Shown here piece after piece: positions 32,581-44,980 of a stretch of 64,000 nucleotides of DNA (the stretch's first letter is position 1; each line of letters begins with the position of its first letter). The DNA lies in the NCBI RefSeq assembly GCF_012489685.1, contig NC_080046.1:41069176-41133175 (forward strand), given 5' to 3'. A program made the position numbers and the translations under genes. The notes beneath the pieces were generated by a model. The model was not told the DNA's origin. It made no database searches and saw nothing but the letters and a program-made list of their open reading frames with translations. This stretch comes from Lotus japonicus. Taxonomy: Eukaryota > Streptophyta > Magnoliopsida > Fabales > Fabaceae.

Positions 32581-33946
32581 TGATGACCCAGGTTTATATG
32601 ATGTTTTTAGGGTTTTTACTTGTAGGTTTTGAGTCTTTTTCTTGTGTCTCATGTAGTGTTTCATGCATTCTCATGCATTTTTACTTTTATTTGTGCATTT
32701 GCATTAGTTTAGTAATTTTGTAGTTTTATAGGGAGTTTTCTTGCATTTTAAGTTAAGTTTAGGACTTGCATGATTTTCTTTTGTTTTATGAAGGACCTCT
32801 TGTGCTAATGAGCTCTTTGAGCTTCTAGATTCTTCCTTGACTTGTTGGTTAGGTTTGGAGAGCAGAAACTGAAGGTAATAGAAGGCCAAGAAGCATGGAA
32901 TTGAAGGAGAACTTAAAGAGGATTGAAAGAGGAGTTACAGAAGCCAAGGAGTCTTTTCCAAGCGAGCTTGAGCGCCTAGGCGCTGGGAATTGGCGCCTAT
33001 GCGCTAGTGCAATTTCCTGAAGCCTTTGGAATTGGCGCCTAGGCGCCAATTAGCTCCAGAGAGCATGTTTTGGGCATGCAATTGGCGCTCAGGCGCTCTG
33101 AATTGGCGCCTGAGCGCCCAGAACAGCCCAGACTCGGGAATTTTGCCTATAAATAGGATTTTAGTCATTTTCTTTGGTAATCTTTGACATCTTTTGATAC
33201 TTTGTAAAACTCAGAGGTAGAGAAGCATCTAGGAGAGTGTGAGAGGGCTTCCAAGCTTGTAATTCAGGTTCTTAGCCAAGCATGGCTCTTGCCATGCTTG
33301 GCTAATCTCTCTTCTTTTACTTTGGTTTTCTTGTAAGACTTTTCCTTTTAAGTTATAATCTTAAGTTCTTTCCCACATGTTCTTTTTCTTTCCTTGAATC
33401 CCATATCCATGCTTTATGTTTCAAGTTAGAACATGTGCTAGCTTTATGCCTTTCTATAATAGAACGGAAGTTTGTTATAGATTAGGGACTTGTTATGGGA
33501 TTACCTCTTCTATACTTGCTACTAGGAATAGAGGAAGGGTTGGGGTTTGTTGGCCTGAACTTTATAATCTTTATGCTTCAAACAAATGTTTAAGTACACA
33601 AGGAATTGGGCTTATCTTTTGGTTTGAAAGAATTATCTATGCGAGGCATCGATAGGTAGTTGCTTAGGCTATAACATCAAGGAGAGATTCATGAGAACAT
33701 GTGCTTAGAATGATGTGCTTGAATTGATTAGTTGAGCAAGAACCCAAAGTAAATCACTCTTTCTTTTCATTCTCTGTTTCATTTCTGAATTTATATTTTC
33801 TTTTTCCTTAATACTGCTTCGTCATATGTTTGCCTCAATAAAACAAACCTTCAAACTCAAAGCTTGAACCGAATCTATTCACTCACAATCCCTGTGGTTC
33901 GATATTTAAAACCGGGTGGATTCGTACACTTGCGGATTTACCAACA
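32581..33946 (+). repeat. Element I 3' LTR
   Basis: 1366 bp, starting TGATGACCCAGG. It lacks one palindrome unit relative to the 5' LTR and ends CCAACA before the GGCCT duplication. No strong polypurine tract abuts it; the preceding bases are GAGTATAGTGGTG. Confidence 0.93.
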
Positions 33947-33951
33947 GGCCT

Positions 33952-35388
33952 ACTCCAGGTAAACCCTCAAATCTAGTCGCTAAGTCTGATCCCGGCCTCC
34001 GGCGACGCCAGCCGGAACCGGTACACATCAATTTAGATGATGTGAAGACGACATATCCTGTAAATGAGAACGAGGTTATAACAGGCATTACGCCGGCAGC
34101 TTTGAAACACATGTTGGATACCTTACAAAACGTCCAACGCCAGAATGAACATTTACAAGCTCAAGTCGAATACTTGAATCAAACGAAGGATGCCAGGTGG
34201 GGGCAGCGCGTCGACGCTGAAGACATAGTTGAATTCCAGCCTTTTGTGCCCGCCGTCACTGCCGTAGAGATACCAGAACATCTACAGACCATGACTTTGG
34301 ACGCCTATTTTGGCGATTCTGATCCCATGGAACACTTACGGTATTTTAATACCAAGATGGTTATTGGAGGGGCGACTGATGCAGTAAAATGTAGGTTGTT
34401 GCCCTCAACATTCAAGGGTATGGCGATGACGTGGTTTATAAAACAGCCACCATTTTCCATAGATAATTTCACAGATTTGTCCACCAAATTCTTAACTCAA
34501 TTCTCGGTCAATCAAACAACAAAGACCACCATCTTTGATTTGATCAACATACATCAATAGTCGGGCGAGAAACTGAAGACTTACATGGCTCGATTTAGCA
34601 AAATGGCGGTTCAACTAGAGAAAGATAGCCTTGACGTATGCGTGGAGGCCTTCAAAAACGGGCTCAGGGCAGGGGTATTAAATCGAGAATTAACAAGGCG
34701 CCCAACTCGTGACATGATGAATTTAAGAGCGAGAGTCCAAGAGTTCATTCTAATTGAGCAAGATGATCAAAATAAAAAGGAAAGAGAGGATTGGAGAAAG
34801 AGCACCCAGCCAGGAGCAATTTCATCGGAAAAACCCAAGGCAGGAAAAGATTCAAGACCGACGCCTACTCCTCGCCAGCCTAGACCAGGACCTTACCAAC
34901 ATGCTAAGCCAGGCTTTCAAAGCAATACTTGGCACAGGAACAGTCAGGGGGTTGTTCCGGGACAAGTGACTCAACCGACTTCATCGCCGAATGCAGCACC
35001 ATTAATAAAGTTGAATGCCCCACTAAGTACGATTTTGCGGGCGGTCGATCAAACAAATGTAGATACTAACAGGTTGTGTGAATTTGACAAGGCTCTAGGG
35101 CATACTACTGAAAATTGTTGGACTTTACGAAGGGAAATTGATCGCTTAATCAAATCAGGCCACTTGGCAAATTTCATCAAAGATGCTTCTGTTCAAGAGC
35201 CCGCCAAGGCGGCTCAGGTTGACAAAGGAAAAGGCAAAGAAGTGGTAGAGGAATTAGGAGAACCTATCGGGGAGTGTTCATCCATAGCAGGAGGATTTGG
35301 CGGAGGAGAGCTTTCAAGCAAAGCTAGGAAGAGGCATGTGGCGGCGGTGCATTGGTACATCAGGCTTCTGAAGAGGCGTGCTGGTTAA
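33952..35388 (+). pseudogene. gag: Element H gag, main part
   Basis: Resumes in frame after I with TPGKPSNLVAKSD. The Gypsy gag domain spans about 34280-34720 (DAYFGDSDPMEHLRYFNTKM, AMTWFIKQPP, TKFLTQFSVN, EKLKTYMARFSKM). TAG at 34558-34560 interrupts it in frame. A degenerate zinc-finger region (LCEFDKALGHTTENCWTLRREI) lies near 35080-35140; one expected ligand is Asp. The frame changes near 35350-35388, where the protease frame overlaps. Confidence 0.75.
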
Positions 35389-35882
35389 ATCATTCCCCAA
35401 TCACATTTACTCCACAAGATTTTGCGCATGTGATTCTGCATGACAATGACCCCATTGTGGTCACCATCAGGATCAACAACTATAAAACTAAAAAGGTGTT
35501 CCTTGATCAAGGGTCGTCGGCAGACATCATTTATGGCGACGCATTCGATCGTTTAGGACTCAAAGAGACAGACTTAAAGCCTTACAAGGGAACCCTTGTT
35601 GGTTTCACGGGTGATCGTGTCAATGTACGGGGATATGTGGAAATTCCAACCGTTTTTTGCGAAGGAGATTTCGTCAAAAAGTTCCAAGTTAAGTACCTTG
35701 TTCTCGCTTGCCGAGCAAACTACAACGCCCTACTCGACCGAGATACACTTAACAAGTTGTGTGCAGTAATTTCTACCGCCCACCTAACCATCAAATATCC
35801 ATCCTGCAATGGCAAGGTTGGAATTCTACGGGTAGACCAAGCGGCGGCCAGGGAGTGCTATCTTAGAATTGTGGCTCTTTAA
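35352..35882 (+). pseudogene. pol: Element H aspartic protease region
   Basis: The protease core reads FLDQGSSADIIYGDAF, with DQG at the active-site triad and the SSADI context of Tat-lineage proteases. LVGFTGDRVNVRGYVEIPTVF follows. It ends at TAA 35880-35882, beyond which the same frame continues into RT, so this stop is probably a mutation. Confidence 0.7.
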
Positions 35883-36646
35883 GGGAAGAAGGCCACTAAA
35901 GAAAGCCATAGGATCACCGAGATCTTTTCACAAGAAGGATTTACTTTGGATCCAAGGGATGGCGTTGATGACCTTCGCCCTCAGCCTTTGGAAGAAATTA
36001 AATCAGCAAAAGTCAAAAACAAGGTATTGAAGATTGGTAGCGGCTTGTCAAAGGACCAAGAAGAACGGTTAATCGCCCTGCTAGGCGATAACCTGGACTT
36101 ATTCGCTTGGACAATCAATGATGTACCAAGAATTGATCCTAGTATAATCACTCACAAGTTGGCTATATGCCCATGGGCGAAACCGGTAATGCAGGCAAGG
36201 CGTCGAATGAGTGAGGAAAAGGATAAGGCGGTGCAAGTGGAAACCGATAAACTAATCAAAGCACGGTTTATTCTTGAATTACAGTATCCAACATGGCTCG
36301 CCAACGTAGTGATGGTCAAAAAAGCTAATGGGAAGTGGAGAATGTGTACGGATTACACAAGTTTGAACAAAGTACGTCCAAAAGACTCTTATCCCTTACC
36401 CAATGTTGATAAATTGGTGGATGGGGCTTCCGGAAATGAACTGCTAAGCCTCATGGACGCATATTCCGGGTATAATCAAATCATGATGCATCCCCTAGAT
36501 GAGGAAAGCACGGTGTTCATGACCAATCAAGCTAATTACTGCTACAAAACCATGTCTTTTGGCTTGAAAAATGCAGGCGCCACTTATCTGCGCCTGATGG
36601 ACAAATTTTTTGCAAACCAAGTTGGAAGGAACATGGAAGTCTATGT
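35883..36646 (+). pseudogene. pol: Element H reverse transcriptase, N-terminal part
   Basis: The same frame as the protease region. RT fingers and palm motifs are present: WLANVVMVKKANGKWRMCTDY, SYPLPNVDKLVDGASGNE, LMDAYSGYNQI, CYKTMSFGLKNAGATY. The sequence breaks immediately before the expected catalytic YVDD: after GRNMEVYV it turns into LTR sequence at about 36646. RNase H and integrase are missing. Confidence 0.8.
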
Positions 36647-38362
36647 CTATTTATCAACATCAAATCATCAAGATCTATAACGATGTTGATCAACATCAAA
36701 TCACAAATGACAATTGGATCTTCAACACATCAACAAATATAGTTAGGTGCATGGCGTGCCAATGCAATGTCATGCTCAAAAGATGATCCGGATAAAATGT
36801 CACCATCTCGATGGATGGGACGAGCCAAGCATCTCGCTCCGCTAAAGCATCTCGCTTTTATGAAGCATCTCGCTCCTGTGAAGCATCTCGCTTCAATGAA
36901 GCATCTCGCTCCGATGAAGTCCGATCTGAGATCGTCCTTCGGAAAGCAGCACACTTTCCAAGAAATGTATGCATGCATGCAATATGGTTAGCCAAACAAA
37001 GAAACGTCCTCACCAAGGTACGCGTGTCTAGCTAGAGTACATTGTCTCTACAATACCCTAAGGTAAACAAGGAAGTGCTAGTCGCACTTGGTAACTTTCC
37101 TAGTCACTTTGGCTCACCGTCTCGATGGCCAACCAAACTGCTCAACGAGCAAAAGAATGCATCTCGCACTCAGTGACTTTTCAAGTTACTTTGGCTCCAC
37201 CAGCTCGATGGCCAAATGAGTTGTTCAACGAACAAGGGGGATGCTGCTCGCACTCAGTGACTTTTCAATTTACTCAAGCTCATCAGCTCGATGGCCGAAA
37301 GACTGCTCAATGAGAAAAGATGGTGCACTCGCACTTGGGGACTTTCCAATCATCCCTGGCTCATCCTTTGGATAGCTAGATAAACCGCTAAAGGAGCAAA
37401 AGGTGTTGTCGCACTCAAGGTTTTCCTCACACTTAGAATGTCGACCCTTCCCGTTTTCCAAACCATTTTCACATCCTAAGTCTTTTCCAAGAGGTTATCA
37501 TCATTATTTAAAAGTGTTCTATCTTTGATTAGTGTATTATGAATTTCATTTACAAATCAAGTTCTGGTTTCGTTTGTTTCAAAACTCGATAAGTCGAAAG
37601 ATCCCAATAAACTCAAATAATTCCCGAGAAGGTCTCGATCCTAAAATGGCAATGGCTTAGACCTCAGGTTAGAGCCTGCCTAACATTTCCCAAACCTCGT
37701 CATTAGCAATGCATAACATCACATTTTCCCACACTCCAAAATCATATAATCATGTACTATCTCAAGTCAGTACAATTCAATAGAGCATATGCAAGACATC
37801 GTAAACTCAACATAAATAATGGCATATAGCACAGTTCAATATTCAAACATAACAACAGTCAAATCATAAACACATATATCAACACATCATATGATTAACC
37901 ATATAGCACATAGCATGTGAATCAATCAACAACAATCAAAACGATAAGTAAATCCCAATCGACAATGTCAGCCGAAGCCTCAGAAAACGGAGACACACGT
38001 CTCAATTAGTTCACTCGGCCGAAGCCTCCAGAAAACATTTCTCAGTCAATCAACAATCAAGTGCATAAACAATAAATTAAGTCGAATTGATCGACGCCTA
38101 AAACATTAGCTAGCAAGGTAAGTTGCCCTCACCTTAGTCAATTTCCATACTGAGGTGCAACTCCAATCCGAGCACATCTTTGTTTTCCCGTGTAAGCTTG
38201 CTTCCTTTTGTCCTTTGGCTTCGTCGCCAAGCGTTTCCGATATTCGTACCGAAAATCAAGTTTCAGAAACTTGTCGGCGAAGAGTCGCTAGAGAAAGTTG
38301 CGGCTCACGGGGTTGACGGAGGAACTTTTTCCGGAGACACAAAGAAAGGTTGTTCCTTCATC
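36647..38362 (-). repeat. Element D: truncated B-like Gypsy LTR, left part
   Basis: Starts mid-LTR: ATCAACATCAAATCATCA corresponds to about 10050 in element B. It carries a six-copy, roughly 18-bp GAAGCATCTCGCT array (36829-36923) equivalent to the B array, and about four roughly 80-bp units with CAGCTCGATGGCC (37080-37370). Similarity to B is clear but much lower than between the two B LTRs. No TGTAACACC end and no target duplication are present on the left. It is interrupted by element C at 38362. Confidence 0.65.
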
Positions 38363-39568
38363 TGTAAGATCAAGTTTTGATCTAGTAGTACAACTCTATG
38401 TTTTGATGATTACAAGTTAACCTTTTGATATGAACAATTGTGGTACTCTAACGTGTTTTTCTGAGTGTGCTATTTACAGGCTCTGACCTCTATTCAGTCT
38501 CACACAAATCAGAAGCAATGTGCATAAAGAGTGACCCAAGCAACGCTTTCGCATTCACCATGTTCAGTATGAACAGTGGAAAAGCTTCAGAAGTTCTGAA
38601 GTTATACAAACTCTGATGTGGACTCAGTCACTGGAAGTTCTGAAGATCCAGAAGTTCTGACAACCAAGAAACACTGAAGGTTCAGATGTTCTGATGGTGT
38701 AGAAGACTCTGAAGATCCAGAAGCTGAATAGTGGAAACTCTGATGTCCAGAAGCAAGAAACTCTGATGACCATGTACTTCCCTCTGAGTTCAGAATCAGA
38801 AGATACAACGGTCAGAGGATCTGTGCTTTCCCTCTGACTCTGATCAACCGGCTTCACAAGTTCCAACATGAAGCATTCCCCTGATCAGAAGTCTCCTAGG
38901 TCTAAAGGTCAAGTCACTTTCAAAGTACAAAAGCAACAGTACTATCCTGACGACCTACCTAACAGTCTCAGACACAACAGAAGCTGGAATTTCCAGAACT
39001 GCCCTCCAACGGTAGCATTTCCATGCAGCGTTCAAACCCTAATCCTTGGAGTATAAATAGAGACTGAAGATTGAAAGATGCGGTTGGAAGAATTACACAC
39101 GTGCAAACTATATTCAAAAACCTTCAAGCATTCTTTCATCTAAAATTCATTGTGTTTACTATTAGCTTTTCAGAAGCAAATCTCTTGTAAACATTCTTTA
39201 TTAAAAAGTTTGTTTAGTTCCTTTAGGAGATCAAGGTTGATCGGATCCTAGAGAAGACTAAGAGAGTGAATCTTAGTGTGAGCTAAGTCAGTGTAATTGT
39301 TAGTCACTTGTAGGTTTCAAGTGCAGTTGTAACTCTTACCTGATTAGTGGATTGCCTTCATTCTAAGAAGGAAGAAATCACCTTAACGAGTGGACTGGAT
39401 TAGCTTGAGTGATTTATCAAGTGAACCAGGATAAAATCCTTGTGTGCTTTTCTATCTCTTATCTTTAGCACTTAAGGTCTCGAAAGATTTGTCAAAATCT
39501 TTAAGGTGGAAGATTTATTTTGAAAACGTTATTCAAACCCCCCCTTTCTACCGTTTTTCATACCTTCA
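38363..39568 (+). repeat. Element C 5' LTR
   Basis: 1206 bp with TATA box TATAAATAG at 39052-39060 and the U3 palindromes at 38562-38601. It differs from the C 3' LTR mainly in the middle third, about 25 differences within roughly 460 bp. Confidence 0.95.
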
Positions 39569-39570
39569 AT

Positions 39571-39582
39571 TGGTATCAGAGC
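39571..39582 (+). other. Element C primer binding site
   Basis: TGGTATCAGAGC, three bases after the LTR, complementary to initiator Met-tRNA. Confidence 0.93.
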
Positions 39583-39640
39583 GCAAGTTCTGATTACCAC
39601 ACCTAACAGTGTTCAGTGATCCGGGCCGGTGTGAAAAACA

Positions 39641-41551
39641 ATGGCTGCCACCACCAGTGAAACTCAAAGAGATGGTTACAATGCAAAGCCTCCCATGTTC
39701 GACGGTCAAAGGTTCGAATATTGGAAAGATAGACTGGAAAGTTTCTTTCTGGGTTTCGATGCAGATCTCTGGGATATTATTGTGGATGGCTACGAGCGTC
39801 CAGTTGATGCAGATGGCAAGAAGATCCCAAGGTCAGAGATGACTGCAGATCAAAAGAAGCTGTACTCGCAACATCACAAAGCAAGAGCAATTCTTCTAAG
39901 TGCTATTTCTTATGAGGAGTACCAGAAGATTACAGATCGTGAGTTTGCAAAAGGCATTTTTGAATCTCTGAAGATGTCTCATGAAGGAAACAAGAAAGTC
40001 AAAGAATCAAAGGCATTGTCTTTGATCCAAAAATATGAATCCTTCATCATGGAGCCAAATGAGTCCATTGAAGAAATGTTCTCCAGATTTCAGTTGCTTG
40101 TAGCTGGCATAAGACCTCTCAACAAGAGCTACACAACAAAAGATCATGTCATAAGGGTTCTCAGGAGTCTTCCTGAAAGCTGGATGCCTTTAGTCACTTC
40201 AATAGAGCTCACGAGAGATGTCAAGAATATGAGTTTAGAAGAACTCATCAGCATTTTGAAATGCCATGAGCTGAAGCGCTCTGAGATGCAAGATCTGAGG
40301 AAAAAGTCCATAGCCTTGAAATCCAAATCTGAGAAGGCTAAGGCTGAAAAGTCAAAGGCTTTCCAAGCTGAAGCAGAAGAATATGAAGAAGCATCAGAAG
40401 ATTCTGATGAAGATGAGCTGACTCTGATCTCCAAGAGACTCAACCGCAACTGGAAGCACAGGCAGAGCAAGTACAAAGGCTCTGGAAAGGCAAAAGCAAA
40501 GTCTAAATCCTCAGGCCAGAAGAAGTCCTCACTTAAGGAAGTCACATGCTTTGAGTGCAAAGAATCAGGGCACTACAAAAGTGATTGTCCAAAGTTGAAG
40601 AAGGACAAGAAGCCAAAGAAGCACTTCAAGACAAAGAAGAGTCTGATGGTGACATTTGATGAATCAGAGTCAGACGATGTTGACTCTTATGGTGAAGTCC
40701 AAGGACTCATGGCCATTGTCAAAGACAAAGGAGCAGAGTCAAAGGAAGCTGTTGATTCTGACTCAGAATCAGAAGGAAATTCCAAATCAGACGATGAAAA
40801 TGAGGTATTCGCTTCCTTCTCAACCTCTGAACTGAAACATGCTTTGTCTGACATCATGGATAAGTACAACTCTTTATTATCTAAGCATAAGAAGCTGAAA
40901 AAGAACTTATCTGCTGTTTCTAAAACCCCTTCTGAACATGAGAAAATTATTTCTGATTTGAAAAATGATAATCATGCTTTGATCAATTCTAACTCTGTGC
41001 TTAAGAACCAGATCGCTAAGTTAGAAGAAATAGTTGCTTGTGATGCCTCTGATTGTAGAAATGAATCTAAGTATGAAAAGTCTTTTCAAAGATTCCTGGC
41101 TAAGAGCGTAGATAGAAGCGTAATGGCTTCAATGATCTATGGCGTAAGTAGAAATGGAATGCATGGCATTGGCTATTCTAAACCTATTAGAAATGAGCCC
41201 TCTGTGTCTAAAGCTAAATCCTTGTATGAATGCTTTGTTCCCTCTGGTACCATATTGCCTGATCCTTTACCTGCTAAAGTTGTTAAAACTCCTCTTAAAA
41301 AGGGATCTTTCTCCATGTCTAAATATCATGCAAAAATTCCTTTACATTATCATGTTGAGAAACCCAAGGTGATCAGAACCTCTGGGGTAACTAACAAGAG
41401 AGGACCCAGAAAGTGGGTACCTAAGGACAAGATTATATATGTTGCAGATATCCTTGATAGCTCCACTGAAACACCAATCATGGTATCTGGACAGTGGATG
41501 CTCGCGTCACATGACGGGAGAAAGGCGTATGTTCCAAGAGCTAAAACTTAA
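39641..41551 (+). CDS. gag: Element C Gag polyprotein
   Basis: 636 aa, the same length as A Gag and over 95% identical by eye. It has the UBN2-type gag domain, an acidic Ser/Glu stretch, the CCHC knuckle CFECKESGHYKSDC, and the coiled coil ELKHALSDIMDKYNSLLSKHKKLKK. There is no internal lesion. Its end overlaps the pol frame at 41439-41551, again in +1 relation. Confidence 0.92.
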   Translation: MAATTSETQRDGYNAKPPMFDGQRFEYWKDRLESFFLGFDADLWDIIVDGYERPVDADGKKIPRSEMTADQKKLYSQHHKARAILLSAISYEEYQKITDREFAKGIFESLKMSHEGNKKVKESKALSLIQKYESFIMEPNESIEEMFSRFQLLVAGIRPLNKSYTTKDHVIRVLRSLPESWMPLVTSIELTRDVKNMSLEELISILKCHELKRSEMQDLRKKSIALKSKSEKAKAEKSKAFQAEAEEYEEASEDSDEDELTLISKRLNRNWKHRQSKYKGSGKAKAKSKSSGQKKSSLKEVTCFECKESGHYKSDCPKLKKDKKPKKHFKTKKSLMVTFDESESDDVDSYGEVQGLMAIVKDKGAESKEAVDSDSESEGNSKSDDENEVFASFSTSELKHALSDIMDKYNSLLSKHKKLKKNLSAVSKTPSEHEKIISDLKNDNHALINSNSVLKNQIAKLEEIVACDASDCRNESKYEKSFQRFLAKSVDRSVMASMIYGVSRNGMHGIGYSKPIRNEPSVSKAKSLYECFVPSGTILPDPLPAKVVKTPLKKGSFSMSKYHAKIPLHYHVEKPKVIRTSGVTNKRGPRKWVPKDKIIYVADILDSSTETPIMVSGQWMLASHDGRKAYVPRAKT

Positions 41552-44543
41552 GCCTGGAGGCGAAGTTGGCTTTGGAGGAAATGAAAAGGGTAAAATTGTT
41601 GGTACTGGTACTATTTGTGTAGATAGTAGTCCATGCATTGATAATGTGTTATTGGTAGACGGCTTAACACATAACTTATTGTCTATAAGTCAATTAGCTG
41701 ACAAGGGTTATGATGTTATATTCAATCAAAAGTCCTGCCGGGCTGTAAGTCAGATCGATGGCTCTGTTCTGTTTAACAGCAAGAGGAAGAACAACATTTA
41801 TAAGATCAGATTATCTGAGTTGGAAGCTCAGAATGTGAAGTGCCTTCTGTCTGTTAATGAAGAGCAGTGGGTATGGCATAGACGGTTAGGGCATGCCAGT
41901 ATGAGAAAGATTTCTCAGCTGAGCAAGCTAAACCTTGTCAGGGGCTTACCCAATCTGAAGTTCGCTTCAGACGCTCTTTGTGAAGCATGTCAGAAAGGCA
42001 AATTCACAAAAGTCCCTTTCAAGGCAAAGAATGTTGTCTCAACCTCAAGGCCGTTGGAACCTCTGCATATCGACCTTTTTGGACCAGTGAAAACTGAGTC
42101 TATAGGTGGCAAGAGATATGGGATGGTTATCGTTGATGACTATAGCCGCTGGACATGGGTAAAGTTTCTAACCCGCAAGGATGAGTCTCATGCTGTGTTC
42201 TCTACCTTCATAGCCCAAGTGCAAAAGGAGAAGGCTTGTAGGATTGTGCGTGTCATAAGTGACCGTGGTGGAGAGTTTGAGAATGACAAGTTTGAGAGTC
42301 TGTTTGATTCCTATGGAATTGCACATGATTTCTCTTGTCCCAGAACTCCTCAACAAAATGGTGTTGTTGAGAGGAAGAACAGAACTCTTCAGGAGATGGC
42401 TAGAACCATGCTCCAAGAAACTGGCATGGCTAAGCACTTTTGGGCAGAGGCAGTAAATACAGCATGTTACATTCAGAACAGAATCTCTGTGAGACCAATT
42501 CTGAATAAGACTCCCTATGAATTGTGGAAGAACGTAAAACCCAACATTTCTTACTTTCATCCTTTTGGTTGTGTTTGTTATGTTCTTAATACTAAGGATA
42601 GATTGCATAAATTTGATGCTAAGTCTTCTAAATGTCTATTACTTGGTTACTCTGAGAGATCTAAAGGTTTTAGATTTTATAATACTGATGCTAAGACTAT
42701 TGAAGAGTCTATTCATGTTAGATTTGACGATAAGCTTGACTCTGACCAGTCACAGCTAGTTGAGAAATTTGCAGATTTAAGTATAAATGTTTCTGACAAA
42801 GGCAAAGCTCCAGAGGAAGCTGAACCAGAGGAAGATGATCCAGAAGAAGAAGCTGGTCCCTCTGATTCACAAACTCTGAAGAAGAGCAGAATCACTGCAG
42901 CTCATCCTAAGGAATTGATTCTGGGCAACAAAGACGAACCAGTCAGAACCAGATCAGCCTTCAGACCCTCTGAAGAGACCCTGCTTAGTCTGAAAGGATT
43001 GGTGTCCTTAATTGAACCCAAGTCTATAGATGAAGCTCTTCAGGACAAGGATTGAATTCTGGCCATGGAAGAAGAATTGAATCAATTCTCCAAAAACGAT
43101 GTTTGGAGCTTAGTGAAGAAGCCTGAGAGTGTCCATGTAATTGGAACAAAATGGGTGTTCAGAAACAAGTTGAATGAGAAAGGGGATGTAGTCAGAAACA
43201 AGGCAAGGCTAGTTGCTCAAGGCTACAGCCAGCAGGAAGGAATAGACTACACAGAAACATTTGCTCCAGTAGCTAGACTAGAAGCAATCAGACTGTTGAT
43301 CTCTTTCTCAGTGAATCACAACATAGTTCTTCATCAGATGGATGTAAAGAGTGCCTTCCTAAACGGTTATATATCAGAGGAAGTCTACGTTCATCAACCC
43401 CCAGGTTTTGAAGATGAGAAGATTCCAGACCATGTGTTCAAACTGAAGAAATCACTCGATGGTCTGAAGCAAGCTCCCAGAGCATGGTATGAGAGACTCA
43501 GCTCATTCCTTCTGGAGAATGAGTTTGTAAGGGGTAAAGTAGATACAACTCTCTTTTGCAAAACTTATAAAGATGATATCTTAATTGTGCAAATCTATGT
43601 TGATGATATTATATTTTGTTCTGCTAATCAATCTCTATGCAAAGAATTTTCTGAGATGATGCAGGCTGAATTTGAGATGAGTATGATGGGAGAACTAAAG
43701 TACTTTCTGGGAATACAAGTTGATCAAACACCAGAAGGAACATATATCCATCAGAGCAAGTACACTAAAGAACTTCTGAAGAAGTTCAATATGCTGGAAT
43801 CTACAGTGGCCAAGACTCCAATGCATCCTACATGCATTCTGGAGAAAGAAGATGAAAGTGGTAAAGTATGTCAGAAACTCTATCGTGGTATGATAGGTTC
43901 ACTCCTTTACTTAACTGCATCTAGGCAAGATATATTGTTTAGTGTTCATTTATGTGCTCGTTTCCAATCAGATCCAAGGGAAACCCACTTAACTGCTGTT
44001 AAGAGGATCCTAAGGTATCTGAAAGGCACCACTAACCTTGGCTTGATGTATAAGAAAACATCAGAGTATAAGCTTTCAGGTTATTGTGATGCTGATTATG
44101 CTGGAGATAGAACAGAGAGAAAAAGCACTTCTGGAAATTGTCAATTTCTGGGAAGCAATCTAGTCTCATGGGCAAGCAAGAGGCAATCAACCATTGCACT
44201 ATCCACTGCAGAGGCAGAATATATCTCAGCAGCAATATGCAGCACTCAGATGCTCTGGATGAAACATCAGCTGGAGGACTATCAGATCCTTGAGAGCAAT
44301 ATCCCAATCTATTGTGATAACACTGCTGCAATTTCATTGAGTAAGAATCCTATCCTACATTCAAGGGAAAAGCACATTGAGGTAAAGTATCATTTTATTA
44401 GAGATTATGTACAGAAGGGCGTACTTCTTCTGAAGTTTGTTGATACTGACCATCAATGGGCAGATATCTTTACAAAGCCCTTAGCAGAGGATATATTTAA
44501 TTTTATTCTGAAAAATCTGAATATGGACCTTTGTCCAGAGTGA
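41439..44543 (+). pseudogene. pol: Element C pol, near-intact (one nonsense codon)
   Basis: A single frame of about 1034 codons holds protease (WYLDSGCSRHMTG), the HHCC region (DALCEAC intact), integrase (DLFGPV, SDRGGEFEN, ERKNRTLQEM), RT ([29 protein letters not shown]) and RNase H (YCDADYAGD, STAEAEYI, YCDNTAAI). TGA at 43053-43055 replaces the Trp codon seen in A, between integrase and RT. Other likely damage is SLDGLKQAP for SLYGLKQAP and SRQDILF for SRPDILF. It would be made only by frameshifting from gag, unless the overlap is an inherited mutation. Confidence 0.92.
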
Positions 44544-44787
44544 AGATGGATCAGAACCTCTGACTATGATACTTCTTGATCAGAAGATGTCTAGTCCAGA
44601 AGGTAACTCAATCAGAGTTTATGTACCCATTGGTGCTGACTATGAAGCTGAGACAGTAAACGTGTGTCAGTTTCTCTGATGCATAGTTCCTCGTACCCGT
44701 GTGACAGTCTGTCATAATATGTGTAGATGTGCTTCTCTCCTGCGTGTGATATGTGTATTTACTGTTACTATGATGTCTTTAATTTTT

Positions 44788-44826
44788 AACCGTTGATTTT
44801 AACCTGCTTTTTGATCAACAACGGTT
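44788..44826. promoter_or_regulatory. Element C inverted repeat upstream of the env-like ORF
   Basis: AACCGTTGAT pairs with ATCAACAACGGTT, apart from a 3-base bulge, as in A and F. It is followed by a CT microsatellite leader whose length differs between C and F, which argues against translation starting upstream of the ATG at 44981. Confidence 0.5.
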
Positions 44827-44980
44827 ACTTTTAAAAACCCACTATGCACAACGTTCTCTTACACTTAAGGTTTTACATTCTCTCTCTTCAGTTTTTCAAA
44901 ACCTCTCACCCACGATATCTCTCTCTCTCTCTCTATATTCATCATCTTCATCTTCTACCCAAAACCTTCAACCGCTCAAA

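Larger units (their letters stand above)
29599..33946 (+). mobile_element. Element I: non-autonomous LTR element with tRNA-Asp-type PBS
   Basis: Two LTRs (29599-30986, 1388 bp; 32581-33946, 1366 bp) with TG/CA ends flank a 1594-bp interior. The target duplication GGCCT lies at 29594-29598 and 33947-33951. The interior has no protein-coding capacity: it is AT-rich with long A tracts near 32020-32090. The PBS suits tRNA-Asp, as in Athila and Tat relatives. The LTRs differ mainly by a 21-bp length change in a palindrome array, so the insertion is fairly recent. Mobility must have come from another element. Confidence 0.92.
28968..36646 (+). mobile_element. Element H: decayed Tat-like Ty3/Gypsy element, with nested element I
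   Basis: Holds a left LTR or LTR fragment, a PBS-like site, gag, protease and the first part of RT. It stops abruptly within RT at about 36646, where a B-like LTR (D) begins. Gag and RT motifs (LVDGASGNELLSLMDAYSGYNQI) are those of the Tat lineage. Several stops and a frameshift show that it is dead. RNase H, integrase and the right LTR are absent. Element I (29599-33946) is inserted in gag. Confidence 0.8.
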
